The position numbers were made by a program, and so were the translations under genes. A DNA stretch of 64,000 nt, from contig OY282560.1 of NCBI GenBank assembly GCA_958295665.1, positions 268,685,315-268,749,314 on the forward strand. Reading direction: 5' to 3'. The DNA comes from Tipula vernalis (taxonomy: Eukaryota; Arthropoda; Insecta; Diptera; Tipulidae). The notes below the pieces were generated by a model. That model ran no database searches, was not told the DNA's origin, and was given only the letters and a program-made list of their open reading frames with translations. Positions 11,090 through 22,884 of this stretch are shown here, one piece after another. Each line of letters starts with the position of its first letter. Positions within the stretch are counted from its first letter, which is position 1.

Positions 11090-12818
11090 CTTTTTTGCTA
11101 GAAATCTCCTTAATTTTTCCTCGATATCCTACTTGTTGTTCAAGATTAACTTGTCTCTTGTTTAGAAACTTTATATTTTCTTCTATTTTAGAAAGGCGAT
11201 TGACAATAGCATTCAAGGTGTTTTGCATTGTTGTCATAGCTTGTTGAATTCCAACATTTTGATCTGTAGGCGCAGGTAGTCCTTGTCTTGCTGCTTGTGA
11301 GTATGAGAATCCCTCTGCTACTTTCGCACTATGGAACGTAGTGTCAGTTTTTGTCGGGATTTCTTTTTCTTTCGTTGCTCTCTTTGGCTGGTTTTTGTTT
11401 GTCCTATTTCGCATGTTTTGCAGTGTTTTGGTTACTTCACACCCTCTATAGCTAGCAGGATGGGTTCCTTGGCAGTTAGCACATGTGTTCTTATCTATTA
11501 CGCATTCTTTAGTGTCATGCTTTCCCGCACATTTTACGCATCTGATTTCACGATTGCCGTATTTTTACGTGTGGTTGTATGCCTGACACTTTTTGCATTG
11601 TGGTATGATCCCTGTTACTTTTTTCAATGGCTCCATTCGGACAACCATTCCCAAGATGTTCCTAATAATGAATATTTTCTCAATTTTCTCTGAGTTTGCA
11701 AAGGTCAGAGTGAATAGTGGTAACTTTATTTTATTAACAATACTCCCTTCTTTGCCGGTAGGCTTCCTTTTAGTTTTACACATATTAACTGCATCTAAGA
11801 TCGTTAAATTTTTTCTTTTGAGGTCTTCAATTTTCTCATCTGGTGTGCATGTTTGATGTAGACCCTAGCAACTACTCTAATGGGTCTGGTATTTTTGTCT
11901 TCATATGTATACCATTGGAGACTTTTATCATTCAATACAGTTGAAAGTTTTCTATAACCGTCTGAATCAGGCATATTTACCCTTCAGACGTTGTTGTTTA
12001 GCGACACAAGCTTATACTCCTTTTCTGTCACTTCTTTCATTAGCGCTTGAATATCGCTAAATTTATTGACATGTGTGATATTGATTGGTGGTGGTGGTTT
12101 TTCTTTCTTGGTCTTGCTGATAGTTGGTAATTGGTTTACCTTTGCTCCCGATATGTTCACACTAGTGTTCATTTCTGGGGACGACTCAGCTTTCCTTTTA
12201 CTGGAACAATTTACTTCCTGTGTTTTTTGCATTTTTAGAGCCCATTTTGACTTTTTCATTATCCAATTGGTCTCTCTTTCTAAATCTTCCTCGTCGGTTT
12301 GGTACTCAATTAAGTTAGCACATTCCGTTTCTTTGTTGTTGTTTTCCTGGTTTAGGGTTTCTACTTCAACCGAATCTTCATGACCAGTTTGGTAGTCCAT
12401 CTTTAGATTATGTTTAAGGTTTTTAACTTCTTCTTCAAGAAGTTGTATATGGTGCTGCAATTGCTTTATTTAATTCTTTATTTTCTTGTCTAGACTCGAC
12501 TAGAGCTTTGATTACTTCCTCAGTTTGAGGGTTATTATTAGTTACTTAGGACGCAGCCGCGCCTGTCGCAGTCGTATTTAGTTGTAGTGTACAACTACCT
12601 ATATTTGGAACCTTTAGAGTTAGTGATCTCAACATTTTCATGCTCTTAGGAAAGTTGTTCCCTTTATTTTGCAATAGTTGGTCCACCTCAGGATCCATGG
12701 TATCGGCATCCAACGATGATGATTGATTTGATGCTGTTAGAGACGCATCCGTCTCGTTTTCTAATTTCGTTAGGTTATTATCATTATTTCCTATCATTTT
12801 TAGTCCCACGAGTAGCAC
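11019..12818 (-). pseudogene. Jockey-clade LINE ORF1 (Gag-like, two zinc knuckles), frameshifted
   Basis: The likely start is MIGNNDNN near 12797. An acidic Ser-rich N-terminus (12546-12797) is followed after a frame change by a coiled-coil segment (IQLLEEEVKNLKHNL, near 12440) and by KPPPPINITHVNKFSDIQAL, the typical Jockey-family core start. Near 11430-11555 two CCHC-type knuckles appear: CVKCAGKHDTKEC and CANCQGTHPASYRGC. The C-terminus (11019-11414) is basic with a coiled-coil stretch. At least three frame changes (about 12546, 11984, 11565) disable it. The protein would bind the element RNA. The plus-strand frames here are shadows. Confidence 0.8.
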
Positions 12819-12819
12819 C

Positions 12820-13077
12820 AGAAGTAACGGTCACCCATGACAGAGCTCTGCAATATCATGGGAAGGCTACGGGTTTAAACCGAACGTCGCCAAATTCGGA
12901 GTTTACATACTAACGACTAAGCACCGTCTTAGCCACGCAGCCATCGGCATATGTAGTGCCACCTTAGCTTGGGTGTGCTAGTTTTAGGTCCGCCCCGAGT
13001 ACTTGATTTCCCCCGTAACTGCCATATCTGGCAAGCTTTCCCCTATCCGCCACCTGGGGAGGCGCCTGATAGGGGAA
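12820..13077 (-). promoter_or_regulatory. Structured, GC-rich 5' leader of the Jockey-clade LINE
   Basis: Upstream of ORF1 on the minus strand, base composition changes abruptly to GC-rich. The first bases fold into a long hairpin: CCCCTATC at the 5' side pairs exactly with GATAGGGG (plus-strand 13033-13074 region), with an inner GC stem capped by CCCC. It is followed by a TTGCCA/TGGCAG hairpin. Internal promoters and structured 5' ends are known for LINEs; no TATA is seen. The boundary with element A lies at about 13077. Confidence 0.6.
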
Positions 13078-14310
13078 CTAGCAAACCCCACACTTTCATA
13101 CTACGTTTTAAAAATCCCAACATAGAATTGGCTTTGGCACAAATCATGTCAAAATGACGATTAAATGATAATGTAGAAGTGAATATAATTCCAAGATCCC
13201 TTATTTCGTTAACACGATTCAAAGTGTTATTTGCAATGTTGTAATTATAAATAAGATGCGAAGATGAACGTGTAAATGTCATCATTTTGCACTTAGCTAC
13301 ATTCAAATGTAATAAATTATTCTTACACCAAGAGCTTACCCCGTCTATATCCATTTGTAATTTAACTACATCAGATAGACTACGAATAGGAGAAAATATT
13401 TTTAGGTCGTCAGCATATATTAGACATCGGGAAAATTTTATGCTTTTTGTTATAATTTTTAAAGTAATATGAAAATAAGTGTACCAAGATGTGAGCCCTG
13501 AGGTACTCCAGAATAAACATAAATTGGTTTAGAAAAACTGTTATTGCTACAGACTGTACCCGCCCAGTGAGGTACGACTCAAGCCATTTGATTAAATTAT
13601 CATTAATTCCAAAGGATTTTAATTTTTGCAAAACAATAAAGTGATTGATTGAGTCAAACGCCTTACTGAAGTCGGTGTAAATGGCATCCAGTTGAGCATT
13701 ACTCTCAATCACCTCCGTGGCATGTTTTGTAAACTCCACTAAATTTGACACAGTAGAAGGCCTACGGAAAAAACCAAACAATTTAGGAATGGCTGACAAT
13801 AACGAAATACCCCTGTAGTTAGAAACATCACTCCTATTACCAGATTTAAATATCGGTTCAAAATGAGACGATTTCCAGGCAACCGGAAAAACACCTTTTA
13901 AAAGTGAATCATTAAATAAAATTGACAAAGGCAGAGCCATTTCATTACTAAAATTTTTAAGAAAGTATAAAGGAATACCATCTGGGCCACATCCATCCTT
14001 AAACAAATGGAGGGATTTAACGATATCCTCTGGAGATATGTGGGGTGTGTACAAACAAGAGTTGGTACAACTACCTTCTGCACTATTTGTCATTATCAAT
14101 ATCAGTCCGATTATATATACTTTGAAAAAATGAAGCAAATAAGTCAGCAATATCCCCAGAATTATTACTAGTAACATCATTGAACCGCATAGTTGATGGA
14201 AATCCAAAAGTTTTCCTTTTGGAGTCAACGAAATTCCAAAATGATTTTGGATTTGAAGTCATATTATTTTGAGCCTTAATAATAAAATTTTTATAAGCAA
14301 AATAATGCAA
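13043..14310 (-). pseudogene. CR1-like LINE reverse transcriptase (element A, proximal part), broken
   Basis: Blocks in order on the minus strand: NPKSFWNFVDSKRK (14230), GCGPDGIPLYFLKNF (13990), VSNYRGISLLSAIPKLF (13820), IYTDFSKAFDSINHF (13670), SYLTGRVQSV (13570), the catalytic YADDLKIFS (about 13410) and WCKNNLLHLNVAKCKMMTF (about 13310), then IRDLGIIFTSTLSF. The sequence then breaks at 13077 into the Jockey leader. Frameshifts are needed near 14090, 13560 and 13420. RT block order and motifs place it in the Jockey superfamily, closest in feel to CR1-type elements; the clade is my inference. Confidence 0.8.
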
Positions 14311-14406
14311 ATCGTCAAAAATGCTAATCTGTCGTCAGCGTTTCTGGATAACTTCCATCTTCGATATAACTTTTTCTTACGATTACGTAGGTTTATTAGA
14401 TCGTTG

Positions 14407-15358
14407 TTAAGCCATAGAAAAAATGTCATAGAAAATTTGCACTTCGCGGTGAATATCCACCAACAAAAACCACGAATCCCACTCTACTGATTTGAAATAA
14501 GAAATCAGACCATCATTATCAGCACGCCTAAAATCATAAAATTTAATAGAATTACAATTATTAGTATTAAAATTAGACACCAAAAACTCTGATACGTTTA
14601 AATTGATTTCCATAGATTTGTGGTTGACATCGTTGATGATATACGGAACTGGTGCCAACTTTATCATAAATAGATTGGCAGAGTTAGCAAAAAACAAGTC
14701 CAGAAATTTACCATTATAGTTAAAAACGTTATTTATCTAAACGAGACCAAATGATAAAATGGATTCAATAAATATTGATTCAGCGTCCGACTTTACATTG
14801 TACGGAATGACGCAGTTTACGTCGACATCTACCAGCCATTCAACCTTTGGCAAGTTGAAATCGCCAACTATCAGCACGTTGTCAACTAAGTTGAGTTTAT
14901 AAATTATATTATACAAACAGTTTGTATATGTCGTATAAACTTCAGATGAAGACCTCGATAGAATATATAGGCCAATAATGAAAATATTTTTCTTAAATAT
15001 ATAGTATTTAACTTGCTGCATAAAAGTTAAATTGTTGGATCACTGTCAACTGCCACACTTACAATAGATGAATGAACTGCACACCTCCTCCACTTGATTT
15101 GACACTAGATAGTGCCTAGCGGTCCCACCTGTATACAATATAGTCTGTCGGAAAATACTCAGAACTATATATATTCGGATTTAAATTGGTCTCTACAATC
15201 ACGTAAACGGGATACATAGAAGCGACGACAAAGCGATAGAACTCAGCGGATTTAGAGGGAATACCGCGAACATTTTGAAAATATATAAAATTTTTTCTTA
15301 AATCAAGTATTGTCGTGCACTTTTCCTTACTCAATTTAGAGTCAAAATACAACATTTA
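14407..15358 (-). pseudogene. CR1-like LINE endonuclease domain (element A), fragmented
   Basis: NVRGIPSKSAEFYRFV near 15270 is the conserved start of an apurinic-type endonuclease, followed by VIVETNLNPNIYSSE and YIVYRWDR. After a frame change, VLIVGDFNLPKVEWLVD (about 14850) supplies the central GDFN motif, and KFYDFRRADNDGLISYF (about 14530) the linker to the RT. Several frameshifts separate the three pieces. No ORF1 is visible upstream of 15358, so element A may be 5'-truncated there. It reads straight into the RT at 14310. Confidence 0.75.
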
Positions 15359-15359
15359 T

Positions 15360-15999
15360 CGTTAAAACACTTGAAACTTGTTATTTTTTATATGCACAAG
15401 GAATTTGAAGGTTCGCATTTTATAATTTAGCGAGCCAAAAGTTAAATAGATACTGTTATGTTTGGTAAAAATTTGTTATGAATTCCCTTTTAAAAGCCCC
15501 ACTTATTAAGAAAAAATCATCTGAGAATAGATTTTCGTCGAGAATGAGATGAATTAAAATGAAAACTTATGAAACGCAACGGTTATCGCAAAATTACATC
15601 AGAACGTAATGAAAGAGGAGATGTACATCAATTGTATAGATTTACAGAGCTCTACCTTTAGTCTAACAAGCATAAATAATCATTAGATACGAGTGCAGAA
15701 GTTTATAAATAATTGACTTGTTCAGATTATCCCATTTTCTACGTTTAGCAAACTGGAAGATTATTTGTTCAAAGATTTAAAGAACACTTACGAGATTTTG
15801 GCAAAATGTACGGGTAGAGTGATTTAATGCCCGTGTAATTAACGCCCGTGGGAATTATTTGCTTCTTAAGGGAATTAAGCTCCGTGGACAAAACAAATAA
15901 TTTTCACAAGTGGTATTTGTCCAAGGTCTTAATGTCTTTTTAATATGGGTATTAATGCCAATTGGGAAAAGCAATAGTACCCGCAGTAGCAATAAAAGT
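15360..15999. other. No gene; short TTAATGCCCGTG-like repeats
   Basis: Ordinary AT-rich sequence to about 15820. From 15828 to 15960 several loose copies of a TTAATGCCCGTG/TTAACGCCCGTGG/TTAAGCTCCGTGG motif recur. No frame is convincing. Confidence 0.5.
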
Positions 16000-16011
16000 A
16001 TGCCCTCATTG
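16000..16011 (+). repeat. Target-site duplication, left copy (ATGCCCTCATTG)
   Basis: ATGCCCTCATTG occurs here and again at 16715-16726, exactly flanking the 16012-16714 insertion. Confidence 0.85.
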
Positions 16012-16716
16012 GTGGTTTGGCGTCTATTGGAGGGGAAAATCAAAGTTGAGTAGATTAATCTACCAGCTCCGTAACCTTCCAGTAGGGTGCGCATCACGTG
16101 AGCTGTTCTGGTCTTGTCATTAGGCAGCTGCGTGATGGGTACAATTGTGTAAGGGGTAACCTGTTCACAATTCGCAAGTGTACGTACTGCCTCCTCGTGG
16201 CAACCACTGGTAACTAAGGCCACTTGGCACATTTTTGGCCATTTGGCACAGGCTAAAGTACGGCGCTAAAGGAGAAAACCTTGACAAAAAACCCTAATCT
16301 AAGGTGGAACAGCATATGCCGAAAGATGAATGGCTGATAGGTTAATCAGCCCAAAATATGCGGACTCTGGATACCAGGCACCCTCCAGTTTTATTTAGCC
16401 TTCCTGTAGTAAAGCTGGGTGACCTACAGGTGATTTGCAATTCCGAGCAACTCGTAAGAGTAAAATCAAACGGAATACGGGGCAGGAGTAGGAATATACG
16501 AGAGCGGGACAACCCTCTCGAGGTCATTGAGGGGAGCGCAATAAGCCCAGATAGTATGTATCACGTACCGGGAGGCAGTATCGTCAGGTTCATTAAGAAC
16601 CTGAATATTGACTGGACGGATAATTAAGCAGGGGCCAGCACAATAGATCTTTTAGGTCCCAGTGCGAAGTGGCTTATCGCCCGCATGGCCCCCCCAATAA
16701 TAATAATAATAATAAT
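16012..16716 (+). mobile_element. Short non-LTR retrotransposon copy with (AAT)7 tail
   Basis: About 0.7 kb of GC-richer sequence, flanked by the 12-bp duplication ATGCCCTCATTG and ending in GGCCCCCCC followed by seven AAT units (16696-16716). A direct duplication plus a 3' simple-repeat tail is the signature of target-primed insertion; an AAT/TAA tail is typical of I-group elements rather than poly(A) LINEs. It carries one plausible coding end (16358-16627). It is probably 5'-truncated at 16012, although a short complete element is not excluded. Confidence 0.8.
16358..16627 (+). pseudogene. Coding 3' end of the (AAT)n-tailed retroelement, function unrecognised
   Basis: About 89 codons ending in a stop 69 bp before the AAT tail. 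The end reads SAISPDSMYHVPGGSIVRF then IKNLNIDWTDN, with balanced composition unlike the surrounding noise. Its position immediately before the 3' UTR of a retroelement suggests that it is the C-terminus of the element's protein. I do not recognise the domain. The apparent start ATG has no special support, because the element seems cut at its 5' side. Confidence 0.5.
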
Positions 16717-16726
16717 GCCCTCATTG

Positions 16727-17890
16727 AATTATTCCTAATTTTTTGACTAGGAATTACGTCTATTTAGTAGAAAAATATAGAAAAAACATCCGAAAAAATC
16801 CAAAAAAAAAAAGAATTTTTTAAATAATAAACCTTAAAATATTATTTGAATTCGTTTTATACCTTAAACCTCCAAACTTGGCTTTGGCGATTTATAGTAA
16901 TTCCGACATCCATAGAAATTTGAATATTTTTCAAATATTTGTGCTTTTTCATAATTAGGGTTATATTAAAATAGAGAATTCCCCAAAGCCGCTAACCCTT
17001 CAAATAATTATTTCGATATCTTAATTCGTTGTTATAGTAGCTGGCAAATGTTTCATGAACTTTGCAGACACAGACCAAAGGAATTGTCTGTAGTAAGTAT
17101 CTTCTGTATCTGTAATTTTTCTGTAAACCTTTCACTTTTTGAGATATTTGCAAAATAAATTTTCTGGCTCAAGGCAGTGGCGACTATGTGTGGATTTGGA
17201 CGAAAATTCACTGGGATATTCCAATTTATAAAAAAAACTTAAATACGAAGTTTCAGTTTGATTGATTAAACCATCTGGGCTGTAGGGACGACACAGATTG
17301 ATAGACAAACAGATACCATTTCGAAACCCATTTTTTCGGATTCGGTGGCCTCAAAACAGATCAATCTTCAAAAACCTCAAGATCGAAAATATTCATAATT
17401 ACTCTACTTTATTTTTACTTCATAAAAGAAAGAAAAACGTTCACGAACTTCGAAAAACATAGAAAGCTGGAAAACAAAAAAAAATGTTCTGTCAAATTAT
17501 TATCATATTGGCCATGATTTTAGTTTTTTCGAGAATATGTACTATCTAGTTGGTTATATATAAAAACATAAAACTACTTAATTTTCACATTTTTGATGGC
17601 AGCAAGAATCGCCTTTTTTATATAAAAATTTGATTATGATACAAAATAGGGTGATCTATGATCACATTCACAAAAATGAATACAGAAAACAAAGATTTAG
17701 TCATTTATTCGGGTTTCTTTTTTTTTTGCGATCCAGCTGTACAGAATGGAACGTGATTCAACTCACAATCAACTGAATGTTGTACAAAAATGATCTATAA
17801 TTCCCCTACATAAAGAAAACATCCATCCATTCCTGCTTACCAAAAGTTTTCAAAAATTTGTTGGAAAACCATGACATATAGTACATCATG
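16727..17890. other. No supported gene
   Basis: AT-rich DNA with poly(A) stretches at 16799-16812 and 17470-17482. The part right of about 17450 may belong to the decayed mariner copy whose coding end starts near 17890, but no transposase motif can be read there. Confidence 0.4.
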
Positions 17891-18244
17891 ACAGCTCACA
17901 CTGCCAAAATAACGAGTATCTTTATTGCAATCTCTGGCATCGAATAAGTACGACCAGCACCATATTCCGCGGATCTAGCACCTTGTGATTTCTGGTTATT
18001 TTCAAAAAATTTTAAGAATTTGAGGGGAAAAGTCTTTAACCGTAGCGAGGAGATATTTGACGCGGTTAATGCTGAACTTGATAAGCTTAAAAAACAAGAT
18101 TTTGAATACTGTTTTGAGAAGTGGATCTTTAGGCTTAAAAAATGCATTGAAATGAATGGCGATTATGTAGAGAAGATAAAAAAAGCAATTAAGCGAACTT
18201 TTGTTAGTCCCCTCGTATTCAAAATGGGCTTGAACGAAAACTAG
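17890..18244 (+). pseudogene. Mariner transposase, C-terminal relic
   Basis: The frame reads TAHTAKITSIFIAISGIE, a stop, then APYSADLAPCDFWLF and LRGKVFNRSEEIF, ending WIFRLKKCIEMNGDYVEKIK. The YSPDLAPCDFWLF-like block and the WxxRxxKCIxxxGDYVE end are diagnostic of mariner transposases (DD34D). The N-terminal helix-turn-helix half is absent and the segment before TAHTA is degraded. The first 60 codons contain a stop and at least one deletion. No terminal inverted repeats were found on either side. Confidence 0.85.
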
Positions 18245-18249
18245 TTTTT

Positions 18250-20700
18250 AATCGGAAAAGTTCCAGGTTATTATATGTTTGAGGGAAATGTTGAATGTAA
18301 ATTTGATTATTAAGTGTGAATTACTAACTGCATTGTTTGACTAAAATAAAAGATTAGAAACGAAACTGATTAGCACATTCTGCTTAGTTTTGAGCAAAAA
18401 TTTGAGTGTAAATTCGTTGCTCCAAACTAGATTTAAACATAATTTTAATTGCAATTAGGTAAGAATTGAGTTGCAATGCGAGTGTCGATCTCAAACAAAC
18501 AACAAAATTTCCTTTGAATTTAGTTTAGAAATTTAAATCGGAAATTTTGAGTGAAATGTCAATTAGAAAACAAAAAAATGGAGAAAATTAGGTGGAGCAA
18601 AGAATAGAAGCATATGTTAAGGATAAAACTTCGAATAAAATCTTGGAGGAATCCAGAATAAAATTAGATTACAATTCCATCTGGATTTGAATAAACTTTG
18701 AGTGATATTTTATTCCGAAATAAAGTTATACTTCGAAACTGTACTTCAATGTTGATTGTAATTTTGATCACGCTCATTGAATTAAATTGAAATAAAAACT
18801 TGAGTGAATGTTTGAGTGTATTTTAAAAATTTAGTTAAAATTATTCGGGCAAAATTTTTATTTAGAATGTGGTAAAACCAGATTTGAACAAAGTTTGGAC
18901 TAAAAAATTCAATTTCAATCTAATTGAGAGTTTGAGCATAAAATTGGATGAAATTAAAAAATATTTAAAAATTGAGTTTGAATTCCAAATTTAATAAACA
19001 CAAAATTCTGGTTAGAATTAGCTAGAAATTTTATGTATTTTGTTCACTAATTAAGTAAAAATTCCAACCTAGAGTTGTCTAAATGTGCTTGATTAGAAAT
19101 TTAGAGTACAATGTCAGCTGTAGTTGCAAGTGGAATTAAGAAAAGTTCGCCAAAGAGGGCCAAATTCTGAGAAAAAGTTTTTTTTGAATTCCAAGATTTT
19201 GGCTACAATTAGATAGAAATTTTGTGATATTTTGAATACAAATAGGCTAAGTTCCAAATTCGATTTATCAAAATTGAAGGAGGAATTGAGTTATAATTTT
19301 GAGTGAAATTTAAAATATAAAATTTACAGTTCAATTTCAGTTTTCATCCAAATTTTAAATTTAGGCCCGAAATATTTTTTTTAGAAGTTGAAAAAGTTTT
19401 GCATTGGACTAAACTCTCCTAAGTTAATCAATAAATTAAGAGCAAAATAAACGTCAAAGTAAAATATCTCAAGTTTATTGGACAATATTTAACGATCCTC
19501 AGTTTTTATCAGTTAACGTATTTGCCTTTATCAAAAATGAAATAATCCATGTTGTAAAATTATCTGATTAGAACAAAATATGAAAAACCAAAAAATGGAG
19601 AAAAGTACGTGGAGCAAAGAATAGAAGCATATATCAAGGATAAACCTTCGAATAAAATCTTGCAGGAATCCACAATAAAATTAGATTACAATTCCATCTG
19701 GATTTGAATAAACTTTTATTTTAAACTTCCAAACTGTACTTCAATCTTGATTGTTATTTTGATCACGCTCATTGAATTAAATTGAAATAAAAACTTGAGT
19801 GAATGTTTGAGTGAATTTTAAAAATTTAGTTAAAATTATTCGAGCAAAATTTTTATTTAGAATGTGGTAAAACAAGGTTCGAACAAAGTTTAATTAAAAA
19901 TTCAATTTCAATCCAATTGAGCGTTTGAGCATAAAATTGGATGAAATTAAAAAATATTTAAAAATTGAGTTTGAATTCCAAATTTAATAAACACAAAATT
20001 CTGGTTAGAATTAGCTAGAAATTTTATGTATTTTGTACACAAATTAAGTAAAAACTCCAACCTAGATTTGTCTAAATGTGCTCGATTAGAAATTTGGAGT
20101 ACAACGTCAGCTGTAGTTGCAAGTGAATTTAAGAAAAATTCAATTATTATTAGAAATGCTGTGTTAGAATAGAATTTAAAACTCTCTATTTGAATTTTAA
20201 GCAGTAACTGAGTAAAATGTTGAGAAGAAATTGAATTTGAATAGTAATTTGGACTTGCTAATGTAATTTTTAGTTTAAAAGTAGAGTTTGTTTTTCGAAT
20301 TGGACTGGCAAGAGAGAAATTAAAGATTTGGTTACAACTATAAAATAGATTTGAGCAAAATTTTATGTTTAGTGAGGGCCAAATTCTGAGAAAAAGTTGT
20401 TTTTTGAATTCCAAGATTTTGGCTACAATTAGATAGAAATTTTATGATATTTGGAAAACAAATAGGCTAAGTTTTAAATTCGATTTAACAAAATTGAAGA
20501 AGGAATTGAGCTATAATTTTGAGTGAAATTTAAAATATAGAATGTACAGTTTAATTTCAATTTTCATTTTAAAATGATACGAAAAGTGTAAGTTTGCGAA
20601 TTAGTAAAAATTGCAATACGAAATATGATTTCAATAAAACAACAAAATTATTTAGTATCAGCACGATGTATTAAATAATATAAATTCTAACCAGTAATTG
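18250..20700. repeat. TTGAGTGAAATT-rich repeat region with a ~1-kb tandem duplication
   Basis: Bases 18578-19350 recur at 19595-20570 in the same orientation with high identity; for example both have ATGGAGAAAA, ATTAGATTACAATTCCATC and GAGGGCCAAATTCTGAG. The offset is 1017 bp at the left end and 1219 bp at the right end, because the second copy holds about 200 extra bp at roughly 20140-20350. The whole region is built of loosely repeated GAATTTAAATTTGAGT-like words. The minus-strand 155-codon frame at 19947-20414 is read through this repeat and is not supported as a gene. Confidence 0.75.
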
Positions 20701-20759
20701 AAGTTGAATTACAATTTGAGTTGAGCAAAAATATGAGCGGGTATGAAGTTTTTCTTAGT

Positions 20760-22171
20760 TTAAAACTTGCTTTAATAGCGTGAATATTTTAGGCTCAAAC
20801 GTTACGGTGTTCTTTTGAAGTAAGTATCGCTTACCAGTTCAAATTTTGAATTGTATGAATGTGGACGCATTTTTGGCTACTTCTCCAGCACATTGTAATC
20901 TAGGAAAGTTAGTTTATCCAACTTTATAGCTAAAAACTTGATATTTTTTTGTTAGTTTTGGATTTCTTTCCAAAATTTAATCACATATTGATCATTTTAA
21001 TCACATATTTTACCACATATTTTGTAATTTTAGTTACATATAGTTTACATGACGTTAACGTGTGGACGTACATTTACTGTCATAATTACAATTTGGACAT
21101 TTTTGGTGTGTGCTTTGATCATAACTAATGTAATGAATCGCGTCGATTACACAGGGAAACCAAAATTTTGTATAAAACCTGGAAAATTAATATTTATTTA
21201 ATACTCTAAATAGGTTGTCTAAAGAAATAAAAACAAAATTTAGTGGTTTGCGGAAATTTTATGTAATATGTACTTGTACCAGTGATGATTGCTTTTGACA
21301 CAATATCAACGTGTCTCGAAATCGATGTTGCGACAAGGGCAAAAAGAAACTCCGAACATGTACTAATTTGTAAAGATGTTTACAATTGCCGCATTAAACA
21401 ATGTACTAAATGTGTCAGCAACCGGTAGTAATCCTTAAATTGTTGAGCTGGCAGATTAAAAGGGTTTTGTGTATCTCTTAATCGCAGACGTGTAATCCCT
21501 AGTCGCTTTATTCTAACTCGTTCCCAATCTCATCTGATAGCAATACACGTAACATTCTATTCGATTTACTAACAACTTATGTTTTTTCACACACGACTAA
21601 ATGTTAGTAAGTAAGTATATATAATAACATTTCTTGTGTGTTATGACATTTTATCTTGCTAAATTTGTTGACAAAATTTTTATCTTGTATTAAAAAAAAC
21701 AGAACGGGATTTAAGAGTGATAAAATAAATTAATACGGAAACATGTTTTGTTAGCTTTGCCACTTTACACATGACTTTGATTTATCTTGATTTTTACAGA
21801 ATAAGGTACATATTCCTGTTACCAAACTACAATGCGTTCGCGTCTCAAATGATTTGGGAATCGATTAATTTGAGTTAATTTGAATTAATTGAATCGTTGA
21901 TCAAATTTTCACTTTAAATTTGTTTCTCGAATCAAAATGTTTTTATTTTAGGCAGAAGTAACAATTCAACGACGTCGAACATCGCTTTGGATTAAACTAA
22001 TTTGGCGTCAGAATTACAATATTTTTTAATATTTTACTTGATGTTTAATTTTTTAATATCGTGTTTAAAATTTATGTTTAGCTGGCGTAAATACGTAGTT
22101 AGCTTCCTAAGAAATTAATTACATTCAGGAGGGTGTAGTAAAAAACCAAAGAGATATCTATTAAGCCAAAA
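20760..22171. other. No supported gene
   Basis: AT-rich DNA without long frames. Repeated 'atcacatattttaatcacatatttt' words occur at 20980-21050. Nothing else can be supported. Confidence 0.4.
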
Positions 22172-22173
22172 TA

Positions 22174-22762
22174 TTAGGTTGGGGAAAAATATTGAATATT
22201 TTTGTCACTAGATGGTATTTGGTGTCATATATCGGGCAACACTAATCAGATTGCGTCATACTGACACGCGTTTGAAAGGTGACATTTCAGTCCACTATTT
22301 GAAGATCGTTTTGTATTTTGTCAAAAATTAGATTAGTGTGAAAGTAAGTGAAATTTCTGAAAAAATTCGCTGTATTTTGCAATTTTACTACGAAAAGGCA
22401 TAAACGCTGCTCATGCCCGTAAAAAATGTGTGCTGTTTACGGTCAAGATGCTAAATGTAGATGTAGATCTAGCAGATACAGCATACATATAGTTTGCTCG
22501 CTTCCATTCCAAAGGTGTTGTCTTCCATCATGACAACGCCAGACCACACACATTTTCGTTGATCCGGTAAAAACTGAGAGATACCCTAACTGATAAACCA
22601 CAGAAGTTCTACACCGATGGAATTATGGAACTTCCCGAAAAATGGCCAAAGGTCCTAGATAATAATGGCCCATATGTACTTCAATAAAATTCATTTTGAA
22701 TAAAAGAAAAATTTAATCAAAAAATGACAAAAAAATCTCACAATACTTTTTCCCCAACCTAA
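22174..22762. mobile_element. Internally deleted mariner with intact terminal inverted repeats
   Basis: The left end TTAGGTTGGGGAAAAA is mirrored at 22747-22762, and the match continues for about 35 bp with small differences. TA dinucleotides flank both ends (22172-22173, 22763-22764), the mariner target duplication. Inside, the plus strand still reads transposase pieces: the N-terminal FYYEKA...HAR region near 22390 and HHDNARPHTFS near 22530, which holds the second catalytic Asp. The middle, with the first catalytic Asp, is missing. At 589 bp it is less than half of a full mariner, so it is a non-autonomous deletion derivative. Confidence 0.9.
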
Positions 22763-22884
22763 TATTTGATCTTGTGAAAAGCAAAATAGATGAACTATCA
22801 GTGAATTATGTGACAAATCCGAAACTTTATGCGTCAGATAAAAATAAATGAAAGAATTTAAATAAAAACAAAAAAAAAAATTAT

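Noticed and set aside
10000..12400. Plus-strand frames opposite the Jockey ORFs
   Set aside because: They are antisense shadows: leucine/phenylalanine/cysteine-rich translations of well recognised minus-strand domains.
19947..20414. 155-codon minus-strand frame as a gene
   Set aside because: It lies in the duplicated TTGAGTGAAATT-rich region, has no motif, and the equivalent part of the other copy is not open in the same way.
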